In this document: piece by piece, positions 33,856-46,316 of the stretch
Position numbering within the stretch: the stretch's first letter is position 1
Layout of the letters: every line of letters starts with the position of its first letter
NCBI GenBank assembly: GCA_025738555.1
Contig: JAOVFP010000016.1
Coordinates: 682,001 to 746,000, forward strand
From: Cyathus striatus
Taxonomy: Eukaryota > Basidiomycota > Agaricomycetes > Agaricales > Nidulariaceae
Direction: 5' to 3'
Length of the DNA stretch: 64,000 bases
The notes under the pieces: model-generated
Databases searched by the model: none
Seen by the model: the letters and a program-made list of their open reading frames with translations, nothing else
What the model was told of the DNA's origin: nothing
Translations under genes and position numbers: made by a program

Positions 33856-36148
33856 CTCAAACATCTCTTTCACAGAGCTAACTGTATCGTCACCCATTTT
33901 CATAATGCGAGTATGGACTGTGGTATGACCTGGAATCTTAAATGTGGGACTTCCCTGAAAATGGGTATACGTGAGAAGGTCACGAAATTCAGACTTCTCC
34001 ACTTCATCAAATGGCTGATCACAAGTGACTATCCATTTTACTAGCAAGTCTTCGAAGGTCTCTTGCTGCCACTCCCCCAGGCTCCTAAAACCAGCACACT
34101 CGTATCTCGCTGCAACCTCCTTAGGTAAACAAAGTCAAATATTTGCTTAAGGCAAATAAACCTAAGGGAGGTTCTGCTCAATAGAGTGGCTGGCACAAGT
34201 CGTCACCGAAATATCCCCGTGGACCCTCGCCATCAACAGGGAAATCAACAGCAGAGCACACCGCTTTCCCACCTCATACTTACCTGCTCGCACTCATGAG
34301 CGCAATGATCTACAGTTATCTCAGCCTGAGCCTCATACTCCCTATGTAAGTACTTAAGTATTCTAAAACTCAATAATTTATTTTTTATCTTTCTTGAGCT
34401 GCACTGGCATGTAGTACTTGCCATTTAAGATAAGTATCAGGCTCACATTGTTCTTAAATACAATGTAGAATGCCTTTCATTTTGTAAGTATCAGTGTGGT
34501 TGATTATACTATAAGTCTTTCTTCATAGATTACAAGATTGATGAAAGTACCTTTCGAATATACAATATGAACTCTGTAGCATGAGCCTTTGACAGGCAAC
34601 CTGTTGGAGCACAAGCAATGTTTATGCAGCCATACTGTTTAGGCAGGATACTGCACTCTCCCCACCAATTGATCTGGTACAGTGGTTTAGTAATTAAATT
34701 TTCGATCTACATATTCTTTTATATATAAGTAGATTAAAAGTCATTTGCCCTCCTCAGTTGTCTCTCAACTTATGAGAGCTGAGGTGAGCTGGACTTATGT
34801 CACTTAGATATATTCATTGGTGCATAATTATTCTATAGGCATGTCATTCCATTACAACCAGCAGTCAGCAGTCAGCATTCAGTTATTTTATTTTTCAACT
34901 GTCTGTGAAGTACATACCTGCAGGATGCTTTATTTTTAATTATTCATTCCAATTCATATGTATTTACTTTAAAACTTATAGGCCAATAACTTTCAAAAAT
35001 CCAGTTTATTCTATTATTCCACTTGAATCCAGTTATTAAAGGCGTTCAACAAGCATAGCCCAAGAAAGATCAAAAGCACATTATTAGGTTGTAGAATACC
35101 TAAGTACATAGAGAGTATGAGGCTCAGGCTGAGATAACTGTAGATCGTTGCGCTCATGAGCACGAGCAGGTAAGTATGAGATGGGAAAGCGGCGTGCTCC
35201 GCTGTCGATTTCCCTGTTGATGGCAAGGGTCTGCGGGGAAATTTCGGTGACGACTTGTGCCAGCCGCTCTATTGAGCAGAACCTCCCTTAGGTTTATTTG
35301 CCTTAAGCAAATATTTGACTTTGTTTACCTAAGGAGGTTGCAGCGAGATACGAGCGTGCTGGTTTTAGGAGCCTGCCACTCCCCCTAAATCCGATTTAAT
35401 ATGTAAAACACAAATATATTTGAACAACACACCTTGGCTTTCATCAACTGCTTCTCAAAAGCACATACAATGTTTTGTGAGGTTTTCTCCAGCTTCACAA
35501 GGTAGCTGTTTCCACCAAGCGAGTCCATGGATATCTCACCTGAGGCCAGTAACTCTTCCTCCTTCGTCGGTGGACTAGATCGACCATTAAGAACAGTGTA
35601 TAATCGATTCATAGCTGGGAATTTCTTTAAATGTCCCGTTAGCCCTAGTTAAAATGATATCAAAACACATATAAAATATATACTGTAAACAAATACCATT
35701 AAGAGAATATTTCATCTTTTTAGTCATCTTCAAAATCAAGCGGTTACCATGATAGCATTGGTAATAGTGGCTACCCTCTTCCGTTTCGCCATTTTTTCCG
35801 CAATCGACTTCCTCATAGAATAGATAAATGGGATTACGCTTTCCCCACTAAATTAACAATACCAAAATCAGTTAAATCTTCAATAAATGAACACATTGGA
35901 AACTTAATACAGTTTGAGCCTCGATACTATCCAAGCTACCCTGAATAGAAATGGTGACATTACGACTCTTCTTCGGAACAGGATGTGGAAGATTAAGACT
36001 TTGAGGGTTTCCAGTTGACTGAGCACACTTCCTCTTTGATTTCTCAGATACCAACTTCAATGGCAAAGCATCTGCGAGCTGTTTCAGAAGTTAATATATA
36101 TTATTAGAATGCAAGATAAAACCTGAGCAACAATTCAGGTACCTCCTT
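33856..36148 (-). pseudogene. hAT transposase 3' exons, right-arm copy
   Basis: Mirror of the hAT segment after element A: LADALPLKLVSEKSKRK, the zinc-finger-like part and FEDLLVKWIVTCDQP, interrupted by element B. The copy has no 5' exons, because the arm begins at element A's outer end. At 35935-35990 this copy keeps a frame (VPKKSRNVTISIQG) that is broken by a one-base deletion in the left copy. Two substitutions in the same region show that the arms have diverged slightly. Confidence 0.72.
34078..35375. mobile_element. Element B, right-arm copy
   Basis: Mirror of 24084-25380 with the same long inverted repeats and flanks (CCACTCCC). One extra C stands beside the end at 34077, so the flank reads CCACTCCCC here. 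Confidence 0.85.
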
Positions 36149-36156
36149 GTTACTAA

Positions 36157-39100
36157 CAAGGGTACTCATGAAAAATAAAAAAAAGACCTAGGGTCTATTT
36201 TTTTCGAAATCACCATGTTGTCTACCCTACCTACCTATACATGCTTAGTAATACATTAAATTCTCTAATGCGGAAGAAAATCTATTTTTAGTTGATGCCA
36301 TGATATGCTGTCAAATTACTTCCTTGCTCTCTTACTCCCTTTACTTCCCCACCCATTACTCTTACAAGCATCGCAAGCCCAGTTACAAGGAATTGGCCCA
36401 TCAGAAACACAGCTACGATGGAACTGTGAGATAAATATATAAGTGAAGATAAATAGCTGTTTATTTGAAGTAGGGGACTTACAAATTGTGTTTCACAGCC
36501 AATGTTCTTACACTCCACCTTCAAGTTGTCCGGAACTGATTCACTGACAACAGTTCCACACAGGCAATCATTTTGCTGGTACATTCTATGGGCTCTCTTT
36601 CGACATACTGGAACTTCAAATTTATCAAGTTCCTGTCCCTCTGCATTTAAACTGTTGTTGATAGCTACATCGGAATCAAGATTCTTCATGTCATGACAAG
36701 TGAGCAAGTCTTTTTTAGAGCTCATGTGAAAGGTACTCATGATGTTGGTTGTGGCAGATCTTCTTGATGCTGATGGAGTGTCAATTTCCTCAGCTAACTC
36801 TGCAGGCTTGGCACACCACCTGCCTGATGAAGCGATTCCATCCCCCTCACTGCCGTTCTGAATGAGCTCCCTGCAAGTACCAGGTACGTCCCCCACTGCC
36901 GGTGACCCCGTTTTGTCTGAGTCAACCTGCAATATCCCTTTTTCAGGATTTTCAAGCTCAAACATTGCTGTAGCGCTATAAGCTGCTTGTTGCAGCACAT
37001 ACGAAATCTCTCCTTCAACACATTCCACCATCTGTGTGGCAGTTTGTTCCTTTGCGATGCTGTTTTCTTGATCTTCATCAGTGCCATCTTCATTCAACAG
37101 TGCAACTGGAATCTTGGGACTAGTATGGGTGATATGTATTAGTGACATGGTGACAAAATATGAGAAGATATTAGTACCTTGGATTAATTTGTGCATGGTG
37201 AGCTTCTGAAACTTTTAGTGTTGAGTTTGCAGAACTTTTTGCTGTCTTAACAACTCCAGAAGTTCCTTTCTTCCAAATTCTTCTCATTTCATCATGCTCA
37301 AAGGGTGTTATATACCATAAATGTGAGTACTTCGTAAGTGTCTGTGAGCCATGTCTATCTTCAAAATGCTGCTTCATGAAATATTTCCAGATTGCAGGCT
37401 CAGAACTTGGACATATAGGGCAGTTCATTGGAACATTAGAGCAGGGAGATGACACTGTTGACTTGGATGCAACATTGTAAGAAAATTTCATCTTCATTAG
37501 ACATCCACTTGATATTTTCTGATCAATTCTTATTTTTCCATTTGCACCTCTTCCTTTGCCTAAAAAGTACCAGCACTGTGAAGTTGGACAGAGACAGAGA
37601 CTGCACAATATGCCCTTCGAGTTAATGACATCTGGGTCAAACAAAATGTGTGCACCTATATGTTCAAGGACATGTTGACCTTGGGTAAGGTCAAGTGTAG
37701 CACATGGCGAGCAATGGGAGCATTCATATGTATCAAGGTGACCAATATCTGCAATATCATGGTCTGTTTCACATATGAAGCAGGAATATCCTAGCATAAG
37801 TGTTAATTGTATATCAATGCATAGTTTACATTGGTGTTAATGTACCTCAACCTTCTCTGTAAGGATATTCCCTCATTGGTTCGATTTTTGGAACATGTTT
37901 CAAATCTGATGTTGTAAGACTTTGAAATATGCTTGCCATCATCACAACAAGAACTGATCCTTCAAGCAGATAAAATGGTATCTTCTGATGTGTAGCTGAA
38001 AGTGTAGGATTTGTCACCTGCACCAGTCGGCCAGGAACAGTGAAGGAAAGCTCCTTTATTGAGTAAGTTCTCCAGTCATGTTTAAGTTCAGGATCATCAT
38101 CTGATGTAGCTTGTCAGACTCCTAACACCTGATATGAAACTGAGACAGTATCTTCGACAAGTATATCAAGACTTATATACTCCACTGGTTGTCCACCAAG
38201 CTGCAGACCACTGACTTCACCTATGCAAAGCCAGAACTTGTTGTCCACATACAACAGTGTGGCAATTGGGTCTGTAACGACAAGCACATTTTCATCACCA
38301 TGTAAAGGTGAACTCACACTGAACATACTTGAGCTACTTCCATTGTATCTTCCAACTGCCTGTACACGTTTTAATTGGTCTGTAGAGCTGGCATATTTAT
38401 GATCTTTACTGTACTGAGTGAGCAGTCTAGATTTAGCCATATCTTTTCCATCTACCACAATTCAACTAGTGAATAGTGTTGTTGATGATTTGTTGCTCTC
38501 TGCAAGTTCAGCGAATCTGTCTTCAACTTCGATACACATATCCACATCTGAAATGGAAAGAGGAGACACTCCAGAGACAGTAGAATTGTGGGGAACTTCT
38601 TCAAGTGTATCAATATCACTGTTGTCAGGGGGGAGGTTAACAAGGAGAGTCCCTGAAGGAGATAGCATATCGGCTCCTTCATCTTCGAGGCTTTGAGTAT
38701 AGAAATAATAAATTCACATTCTTCTTCCACAATTTTCCTACCATGCTTCCAGGATGTTTGAAGTGATACATCTTTAAGATGCACATTTCCCCTCCACACT
38801 CCAGGTTTAATGTGGTCTGCACTGTCAGGTATTTCTTTGGACTCACGTGTAAGAGCAGGTAACTTGAGTCAATGTGGATTTTGGTCCCAGTCTGGATGTT
38901 TTGCTAAGATATTGGAGACCTCTGTAGTGCCTGCAAGCTGTGACACCAATTGTAGCATATCTAAATTTGTGTCATTGCCTATCATCATCCGAAGAATTCC
39001 AAAGAGCTCTTCAAGTCGATCAGTTCCCAAGAGAATAATCCAAAATTCTCCATCCAGATCATCAACTTTTGCTTTTGCAATGCAAAAGACAATGTTCTTG

Positions 39101-42100
39101 ACCATAAGTTGTATATCAATGTACAAATTGTTAGGAAGGAACTCCTTTCCAGCTTGTCAATATAGTGCAAGTGCGAGATGTGCTGCAGCACTTAGATGTT
39201 CGATCTGTTCTGATAAAGATAAGTCCACACAGAGATATGGAAAAATAAGGTGGTATGCAAATTTTCCGAATGTCTGCAGAGCTTCATGGTTTTCTGAAAA
39301 GCCAGGATTTGAGTTGAGAGCAGAACATGGAAGGCTCCATATATCCTTTAACAAATCATATGCCAGTTTGACATCCTGTTTGTCATCAGGATTGAAAATC
39401 GCTCTAATATGATCTGCCCCTAGTCCTTCACTCTTCAGTTGACCTATTATGATACTTGGAGTAATCCGACGGTTGTTTATAGTGATACCACGCTCTCTGA
39501 TTGCTAAATTTCAGAGCTGCTTGACAATGTGTTTGTAGTCCTTATCGCATGTAAGATCATCATCTCCAACATATAGATTGAGAAATGTGAGGAACTTGAG
39601 CTGGCTATAAATTGGAGAGTCTTCACTTAATTTCTTCTTAAAGGTAAGACATATCAGTGCAGCACCTCATTGAGCTTCTCCATCGGATGCAATAGAGACG
39701 ATGCAAAACTTAGTTTTTGTTTTCAGAATATCAATACCATCGACAACTGTCTGTAGAAGAACAGCATGCTCCTCTCCAGTTTCATGTTTACAGTCACCGG
39801 ATACCAACACTGGCCTGGCAGGGTATATCCAATGGTTCTTGCAAAGTGCACTGACAGCTGATATAGTAGCCTATAATACTTTGGTTAGTTGGTATGCCCA
39901 CTCTGCACTGTCAATTGAATCTCACCTCTCCTGCATAATGAATTTCTTTGTTGTCTAAACTCTTGAACAACTCTATCATATCCTTATCATTCACAAATTC
40001 GATGGAGGACTTGTGTGCATGCTCTCTACAGAGACCAAGAAAGTTATTTGTCTTCGGATCCCAATGGATCCTTTTTTCAGTAGCAATCTCATCAAACATC
40101 AATACAGTATGAAGAACATGGCCAGACTGGACATATTCTCCAATTACATCAAGTATGTCAGTTACAGTTGCATTGAGATTTGTTGTGATTTCATTGCAGG
40201 TAGGTTGCCATGGAGATGGAACAAGTCGAGGAATGGTTGACCTAGATCGCATGTATGTCACACTCGGTGCTCCATTTGCTCAATGGTTAATTTGTGCAAC
40301 CCGGTTTCCAGCAAGCCTCCATATAAGAATAGATTTTAGTTCTTCTTCTGTAAAACTTTTAGGGTGATATGCCCCCTTTGTGGCCTCCATAATTAGCTCA
40401 TATAATGCTATGGCACCACATTTCCTTCGAATACCCATAGTCAAGACCCGGTCAACTCAATTGACCTTACCACTAGCAATAGCAGTGATTAACCTCTTCT
40501 GATTGTTGAGACTTTTTGCTTTTGTGAGTAGTTGTCTTGCATAGTTAAGTCCCTGGTGACGATAAAACTCCATTTGTTCATTTTTGTGATGCAGAAGTTT
40601 GAGTAGACCTTCAATTCCATGATACAAGAATGGTGTGTTAGCATGAATTCCTTCCTGTATGCGCTGAACAATCCTTTGAAGGGGTACATTTTTGCTCAAG
40701 TTACAGCAAGGTTTGCATGACTTGATATTGCATTCCACCAGTTGAACACAATTGGAAGCATGGAGTGTCATAACTTCTTGTGAGATTTTGTAAGACCAAG
40801 GAAGGTTGAGTACAATATGCAGTCCAAATGGATAAGATGTATGTGGCGATTTTCCAATGGGAATAGTAAGTAAATAGCCTTCACAAACTTTTATTGATTG
40901 ACATGTTTGCTTCATTACTTTTGCCCCCAGTGTGTTGATTTCAATAACTTTGTGCACTGTATTACCGTCTGTAATAGCAGTGGAGCCAGATACACCTTGA
41001 GACAAAGATAGAGATCTTGTACCAACATTTGTAATGGGCATCTTCACATTAATATTTCTGGTTTAGAATGTTAGTGATAACGAATTTGTAAAGTAATATG
41101 TTAGACTAACTTCTCTATGACTTTGTCTAGTAAACCAAGCAGTTTCCCTTCAAGTAATGCGATATCCACCTCCCTCTTCACAACGAAATGCCTAATGAAG
41201 TTGGCTAAACCATCCAACCCTTTCCTACCTCGGCGTATGATGTCGTCCATATTTACTTCTTCACCCCACCCAAACACTGACTTGAGTAACTTGTTCAGCT
41301 TAGTCTCCCAGAGATCATTGCCATTCACTGTTGGATCATCATGATCTGCTGGGTTCCCTGCAAACACAGCTAGGCAATCATACTCTGTTGCTTCAGGAAC
41401 ACTCTCAGGAAGACCTGAAATTGCGTCAATTAATCTCACTAGAAAGTCACTGGGATCATTTTTCAGCTCTATTGACATGGAACCTTGTGTTCTAGTGATG
41501 GTTGAGATGGATGTGCAAAATTGGCAGGTAAGATCAAGTTTTTGATGATATTAGGTTCAGAAACAGTCAGTGGGACAGGCTTGGCTTTTGGCTTTACAAA
41601 GAATGTGAGTAAAGATCCATCCTTCTTCCTCTTTCCTTCCTTGTCACAAATTGCCTTCGCTGTTTTGCAGGCTTCACTCCCTATATGGTTTTCTGTAAGA
41701 TTCTTTAAGCCACCTTTTGCACAGTTTTTGCGATCTCCACAATCTGGGCAAATAGCATAGCCTTCTGAGTCAATAACTCCAGGTGGTGCTGGAGGCGGAG
41801 GAGCTGAAGGCTGGTTCTATAACTCAATTAGGTTATCAATCTATATCAGAAGCAAATGACAACATACTTCTTTCTTCTTGGCTTTACCCATTACAATTTT
41901 GAATTAATAATGTTGTAAACAGCTGGGTCTAGGTGGGATTATTGTCAGTGTGATATTGGTGTGATAGAATCACGGTTGAATAAATAGGTATTTAAACCAT
42001 CAGAGGTCAAAGAGATGCTCTGTGTCAATACTGTCAAGTCTTGGTCAAGTCGGTGTCAAGTAAGGGTCACTGCTTGGTCACTGTGGTATATTAAACTGGG

Positions 42101-42439
42101 TCAAAATGACTTTTATTGAAAAAAGTGGCAGGAAGTCCTACCAAAGCCTTGCCAAAGCCAAACCAAAGCACACAACAAGAAAATGTGATGATGTAATCAT
42201 AAGATAAGATAACAATTACTTATCTTAAATGTTCTAAATTGCTCATTAATGATAGTTACATGGTATATCGACTCAGTAAATGAACAATAAGCCATTCAAG
42301 ATGCTGAAATGCTTCAATCGTTCTCGTTTACATGTTTTTTAAGCTTTTTAAAAAAGGATCCATTTTTTTTTATTCAACCGCCAACATGACCCTACCTACC
42401 ATACCTACCGTGGGAAAGTATACTTCGCGAGTACCCTTG
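36157..42439 (-). mobile_element. Element A, right-arm copy
   Basis: It has the same CAAGGGTACTC ends as the left copy. The inner end is bordered by GTTACTAA (36149-36156), the mirrored target duplicate. The outer end (42439) is bordered by CACATGAT, which is not a duplicate of anything at the other end. The outer 60 bp hold several differences from the left copy (for example CCCACGG against CCCATGG, and GGCGG against GGTGG), more than most of the arm. Confidence 0.88.
36316..41891 (-). pseudogene. Very large putative transposase of element A, right-arm copy
   Basis: Mirror of 17571-23145, with the same nine TGA positions, the same introns and the same TAA stop (36316-36318). Here the C-terminal acidic region and PHD-like finger stay in one frame (37196 to 36288) because two one-base losses seen in the left copy are absent. 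The PHD-like finger reads CLCG, VECKNIGC, then across an intron FHRSC and WACDAC, matching the C4-H-C3 pattern. The shared stops show that the gene decayed before the palindrome formed. Confidence 0.7.
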
Positions 42440-42589
42440 CACATGATGATCTATCAATTGTGAGAGGAACTATAACACTAACTCATGAAGCTCATAGTTG
42501 CTATTTCATTGCTCCTCCACTGTAAGTCTATCCCGCACCCCTTATATTACTTCGTCATTTCCAATGTCCTTAATAACTTTTGTGGTATT

Positions 42590-43654
42590 TCAGACTTCTA
42601 TAATTGCTTGTGCATCGTAAGCTTTCCCTTGCATAGCATAATATGTAAGGATAATAGGGGACAGAACCTAAGCAAATTTAACGTTAGTTGCTCCTGTTAA
42701 AATTGAGGTATACATTAATACATGCTTACTTGTAACTGCGCCAGAATGGGATATATAGTCGATGGCGTTATAAACAAGTTTGCAGGCACCGTATCAATGA
42801 GAATTATTTCGGAAGCTTTATTAGTAATATTATGAATAGCTTCAAAACGAATAACAAGTGCTTGCGCTATGACGACGATTCCTTGAGACTCGACCAATGT
42901 TGCACCAATGCTTAGATACTGTTGCCAGTGACAGCTATCTGGGGCCATTCTAACCCTGTAGTGGTGCAACAGTAGCCTACCGATGATAAGGCCAGTCATC
43001 GTCAGGTTGTGCGAGAGAGAAATTGCTTCAAAGTATATCGCAAACTGATAATCTGATGCCATTCCTATGCTGTGATTCCGAAGTGAAACGCTACCCATCA
43101 CTGATGGGGTCGCTGTCAAATATTTATAATACTGATCTTATATTTAAATGCTTACCGATAGATGTAATCTGTAGTGGTATGGAAACCAGAAATACTCCCC
43201 ACTTCACTAATTTTATATCCTGACATATACACAAACATCTCCATGTCTTACAAATGCAATAACCTAGATGTCAAACAACATTTCTGCTCAGCAAGGGAAA
43301 TTACCATACCAACAACGCACTGCCCGACCAAGCAGTTAACATAAAGCATATATTCCCATCTAAACCTTCCGGAATTTTGTAAATAACCATGGTCGTGGAA
43401 TTCAGGAATGAAACGACAGTTCTACAGTCAGAAATAATCCCAACTGTACTCATGTAAAATGTTATAATGGTATAGAGCGAGAGTATCTTTTGCTGCTTGC
43501 TAAGCTTCCTTTTTGTAACAATGTAGTTCCAGACCATGCTGAAGTTAATTATGGTGACTGATGTAATGGAACCGTATAAAATACAAGCTCCTAGAGTGCC
43601 GTATATCCACGGAGTGATCCAGAATGTGCCAGGATCGGTATACACTTGCGACAT
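42590..43654 (-). CDS. Seven-helix membrane protein, receptor-like, agaric-specific
   Basis: Start MSQVYTDPGTFWITPWIYG; a longer frame upstream begins only at a TTG. Helices can be read in order: ACILYGSITSVTIINFS, LSLYTIITFYMSTVGII, NICFMLTAWSGSALL, then after an intron near 43270-43305 a fourth helix (WGVFLVSIPLQI). After a second intron come ISLSHNLTMTGLIIGRLLL, SQGIVVIAQALVI and a final one beginning STIYPILAQLQ that continues past a third intron as VLSPIILTY. The stop is TGA at 42590-42592. It is a clear paralogue of the plus-strand gene at 46317-47435, down to QQKILSLYT and PILAQLQ. The family is an expanded set of agaric plasma-membrane proteins of unknown ligand. No internal stops were seen. 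Confidence 0.65.
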
Positions 43655-43942
43655 ATTGATCTCGTTAGCCAACTGCAGTGAAAACGAATGTGCTCGATGA
43701 GTGTGGATAGTGGGAACGGGATATGGTGTGCAGAATACATATTAATAGTGTTATATATTACTACTCCCATCTGCACCCGATTGCAAACCATTGCCGTAGA
43801 GTTGGGCTGTGAATCAAGAATAAGCCTTGAAAGCGAGCGTTTTAGCCGGTGATTAATGATACCTCATACCTCTTTCCAAAATAAATGATAATCATTCGTC
43901 CTCTTCTACTACCATATTTATCATGATGATTATCGCTGTGCT

Positions 43943-44134
43943 GTGCAGTTTTTATACTCTGATCAACGTTCATCTGCCACCAAGTACAAGGTATGTCTGG
44001 AACACTTAGACTTCTATATGTTGAAGAGGAGGAAAACCGGTGGGTGGTATCCTCTCGACGAAGAAATTATGCGAGTGGCCGGCACACCCGTCCGACCTCC
44101 AGATCCTGGTGAGCTCGTATTCGAGGTGAACTGA
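43943..44134 (+). CDS. Small hypothetical protein fragment
   Basis: A short frame of 63 residues with a basic, Pro-rich second half (KRRKTGGWYPLDEEIMRVAG and RPPDPGELVFEVN). It sits between the seven-helix gene and the secreted membrane-protein gene. No domain is recognised. A possible splice donor (AAG|GTATGT at about 43990) lies inside it, so the true exon may be shorter. Confidence 0.25.
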   Translation: MQFLYSDQRSSATKYKVCLEHLDFYMLKRRKTGGWYPLDEEIMRVAGTPVRPPDPGELVFEVN

Positions 44135-44430
44135 GGGGGAATACGAAGCTGATATTCTCAGACTGTAGGTGCGACATCTATGTACTACGCATCAAATGAA
44201 ATGTCATGTGAATGACAGCGTGTAAAGAACGAGGTACGGAGATGAAAATGAATGAAAACCGCATTTTGCGGTGCAGGCAGAATGCGTGCTCTACAACGTT
44301 AACATCTGTTGTGCTGTGTATTATAACAAAATATGTGTACAGATGTGTTTATCAAGCTTCTTGGTTGATTGATACTCGCTCCAGTGGCGTGCCACACATC
44401 ACATATATTATGAGACTTATTCCGCGCAAC

Positions 44431-44460
44431 GTTGTTGGGAACTCGACTGTTATCCTTTAA
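44431..44460 (+). promoter_or_regulatory. Upstream block conserved between two paralogous genes
   Basis: AACTCGACTGTTATCCTTTAA ends 61 bp before the ATG at 44521. Nearly the same block (AACTCGACTGT, one change, ATCCTTTAA) ends 40 bp before the ATG of the paralogue at 60500. It may be a retained core promoter or only leftover duplication. Confidence 0.4.
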
Positions 44461-44520
44461 CTACGAGTTGCAAGATTTGTGTAGAGCTTCAGTTAACTTT
44501 ACCCCTTATTATTTACATAT

Positions 44521-45843
44521 ATGCTAGAGACAGCCCGGTTTTCCCACATCGCGGTCGTGTCATTTCTTCTCCTCGCAGGACCTGTCTTCTCACAGTCCAG
44601 CAGTACATTTCTTTGGAATTTTTCAAATGATGTCAGTGGTATCTTTCCAGCTGCCTGCTGGGCTTACTAGAATTTCCCATAGACAGTTTCAAATTCTTTA
44701 GAGACTTGTGTTTCTCTACCCATAATTGTTCACCCATATAATGTGGGGAATACACCAGCAGACCCTAGTGGGGTGCCTCCCTACTACATGCTAGCGTTTG
44801 AGGTAGGAGGGACCCCTACGACGACATTGATCGGAACAGACAATCAAACATTGAGCTGGAAACCTACTCATGCACCTGGTAATTTCTCTATTTATCAAGA
44901 GTCAGATTGAACATATCGAAGGAAATTCAGGGACTATGTTGTTGCTGAATGTTGTTGACTCTATAGGCAATAATGGTGGGATACCTCCAATCCTATACAA
45001 GATGATCGGTATGTTCTCGTTTACTATTTACCGAATGCTATCTCACATTTAATATCGTAGCTGGTCAAAACACGCAATGTGTAGTCAAAGACAACTCGAG
45101 AGATTTCACGATTTCGTCCGATAACTCTAACGACCTATTGACATGTCAGCCATGGATCTTACACTTTGAGGGTGGAGTTCCACCGTACAATCTTACTTTA
45201 GCTCCTGCCGGATCCCTGATTGCCATCAATGTCTCCATACCCTTAGGAAACAACACATTTACATACGTAAATCGTGGGACGAATGCACAACTAATAGGTT
45301 TGTTGGTCACAGCATCTTGTATTTGTGAAATGACAACTTGCGATGAATAGCTGGTGTGAGCGACTTGTAAACATTCCCTTACGCACTTTCCTCATGCCAG
45401 ATTCTAATCTAAAATGTATAGCACAGGACGTTGGGCAAAAGGGACACCATTGGTGAATTCGAAAGGTAAATTTCGCTGCTGAATTTTTGTCGGAATACTC
45501 AAGGACTTGCAGCAACACTGGATGATGTCTCATGTCCAGGGCTGAACAGCTCGGGTAATTCTGGTTCTACCAGCCTGGATCAACTGAATAGTAGTTCTAG
45601 AATCAATATGAAAGCAATCGTAGTAGGCGTTGTTGTGCCATTTTTAGTTCTTTTCTTACTTGGAGCTTTTTTTTGCATGGCGGCTCCGTCACCAGCGACA
45701 GAGTCAGTGCAAACTTTTCGATCTTGGTTCGATGTACATTCCTTCTTCCGATGGGTCACCACGGCCCCACCTCTAAACGAGCGGAAATATAACTCTGTCT
45801 CCAGTTCTTCTGAACATACAAATTTATCAGACAAGGCTTGTTA
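44521..45843 (+). CDS. Secreted single-pass membrane protein, copy 1
   Basis: Starts MLETARFSHIAVVSFLLLAG with a signal peptide cut near VFSQ. Exons then read SLETCVSLPI, SGVPPYYMLAFEVGGTP, TLIGTDNQTLSW, VVDSIGNNGG, QNTQCVVKDN, LLTCQPWILHFEGGVPPYNL, TFTYVN and GLNSSG, then a Ser-rich linker. A transmembrane helix follows (AIVVGVVVPFLVLFLLGAFF) and a cytoplasmic tail ends SSSEHTNLSDKAC. Two units contain the GVPPY word, common in agaric cell-surface proteins with a Ser/Thr-rich stalk. Several short introns are needed (near 44639-44682, 44879-44922, 45009-45059). Some frames look imperfect (an unclear junction near 45295-45460), so one exon may be damaged. The closest relative is at 60500-61706. 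Ligand unknown. Confidence 0.55.
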
Positions 45844-46316
45844 GCCAGTGGAAGCGGGCGAGGCTGGGAGACGTGATAAAAAAAGGGGGAGAAGTCACCT
45901 AGATGAGATTGCTATGTAGGCCATTACTCGCATTGTGACTAAACCACTTCAAGCACAGTACCAATCTATCTATGTATGGTATAACGGTTACACTTAGTCC
46001 ATGAGAGCGAAATCGTAACCTTGTCAAGCTGGACTGCTAATGGATAAAAAGGCGGTGCCAATCTGAGCAAGTGATATACCGTTATCTTGATGGTTATCAG
46101 GGTGCGAACATCAAAACATAGATAACAGGCAATGCTGTGATTTATTACGTTAGTTGCTATACGTACAGCAAATGGATGATATGACAATCTACATCCATAT
46201 AGTTAAAGGACATGCTTTCTAACACACATATAATTTTCTGTATAAGCAATCCAATACACGCCCTTCTCTCTACACGATTACATTCCCTTCTTCCACGATA
46301 TCTCGCAGATTTATAT
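45844..46316. other. Intergenic spacer, nothing recognised
   Basis: Separates the secreted membrane-protein gene from the second seven-helix gene. No array or terminal repeat was seen. Confidence 0.35.

Larger units (their letters stand above)
30096..42439. repeat. Right arm of the palindrome
   Basis: Reverse complement of 17023-29359. It ends at the last base of element A (...GAGTACCCTTG at 42439) and is followed by CACATGATGATC, which has no match to the left flank. It lacks the hAT 5' exons and the outer copy of TTAGTAAC, so the left arm is the ancestral arrangement. Confidence 0.95.

Noticed and set aside
17023..42439. The whole palindrome as one composite transposon moved by its outer A ends
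   Set aside because: The flanks are TTAGTAAC and CACATGAT rather than matching 8-mers, and the left flank is the hAT exon that matches the inner duplicate. A one-piece insertion is not supported.
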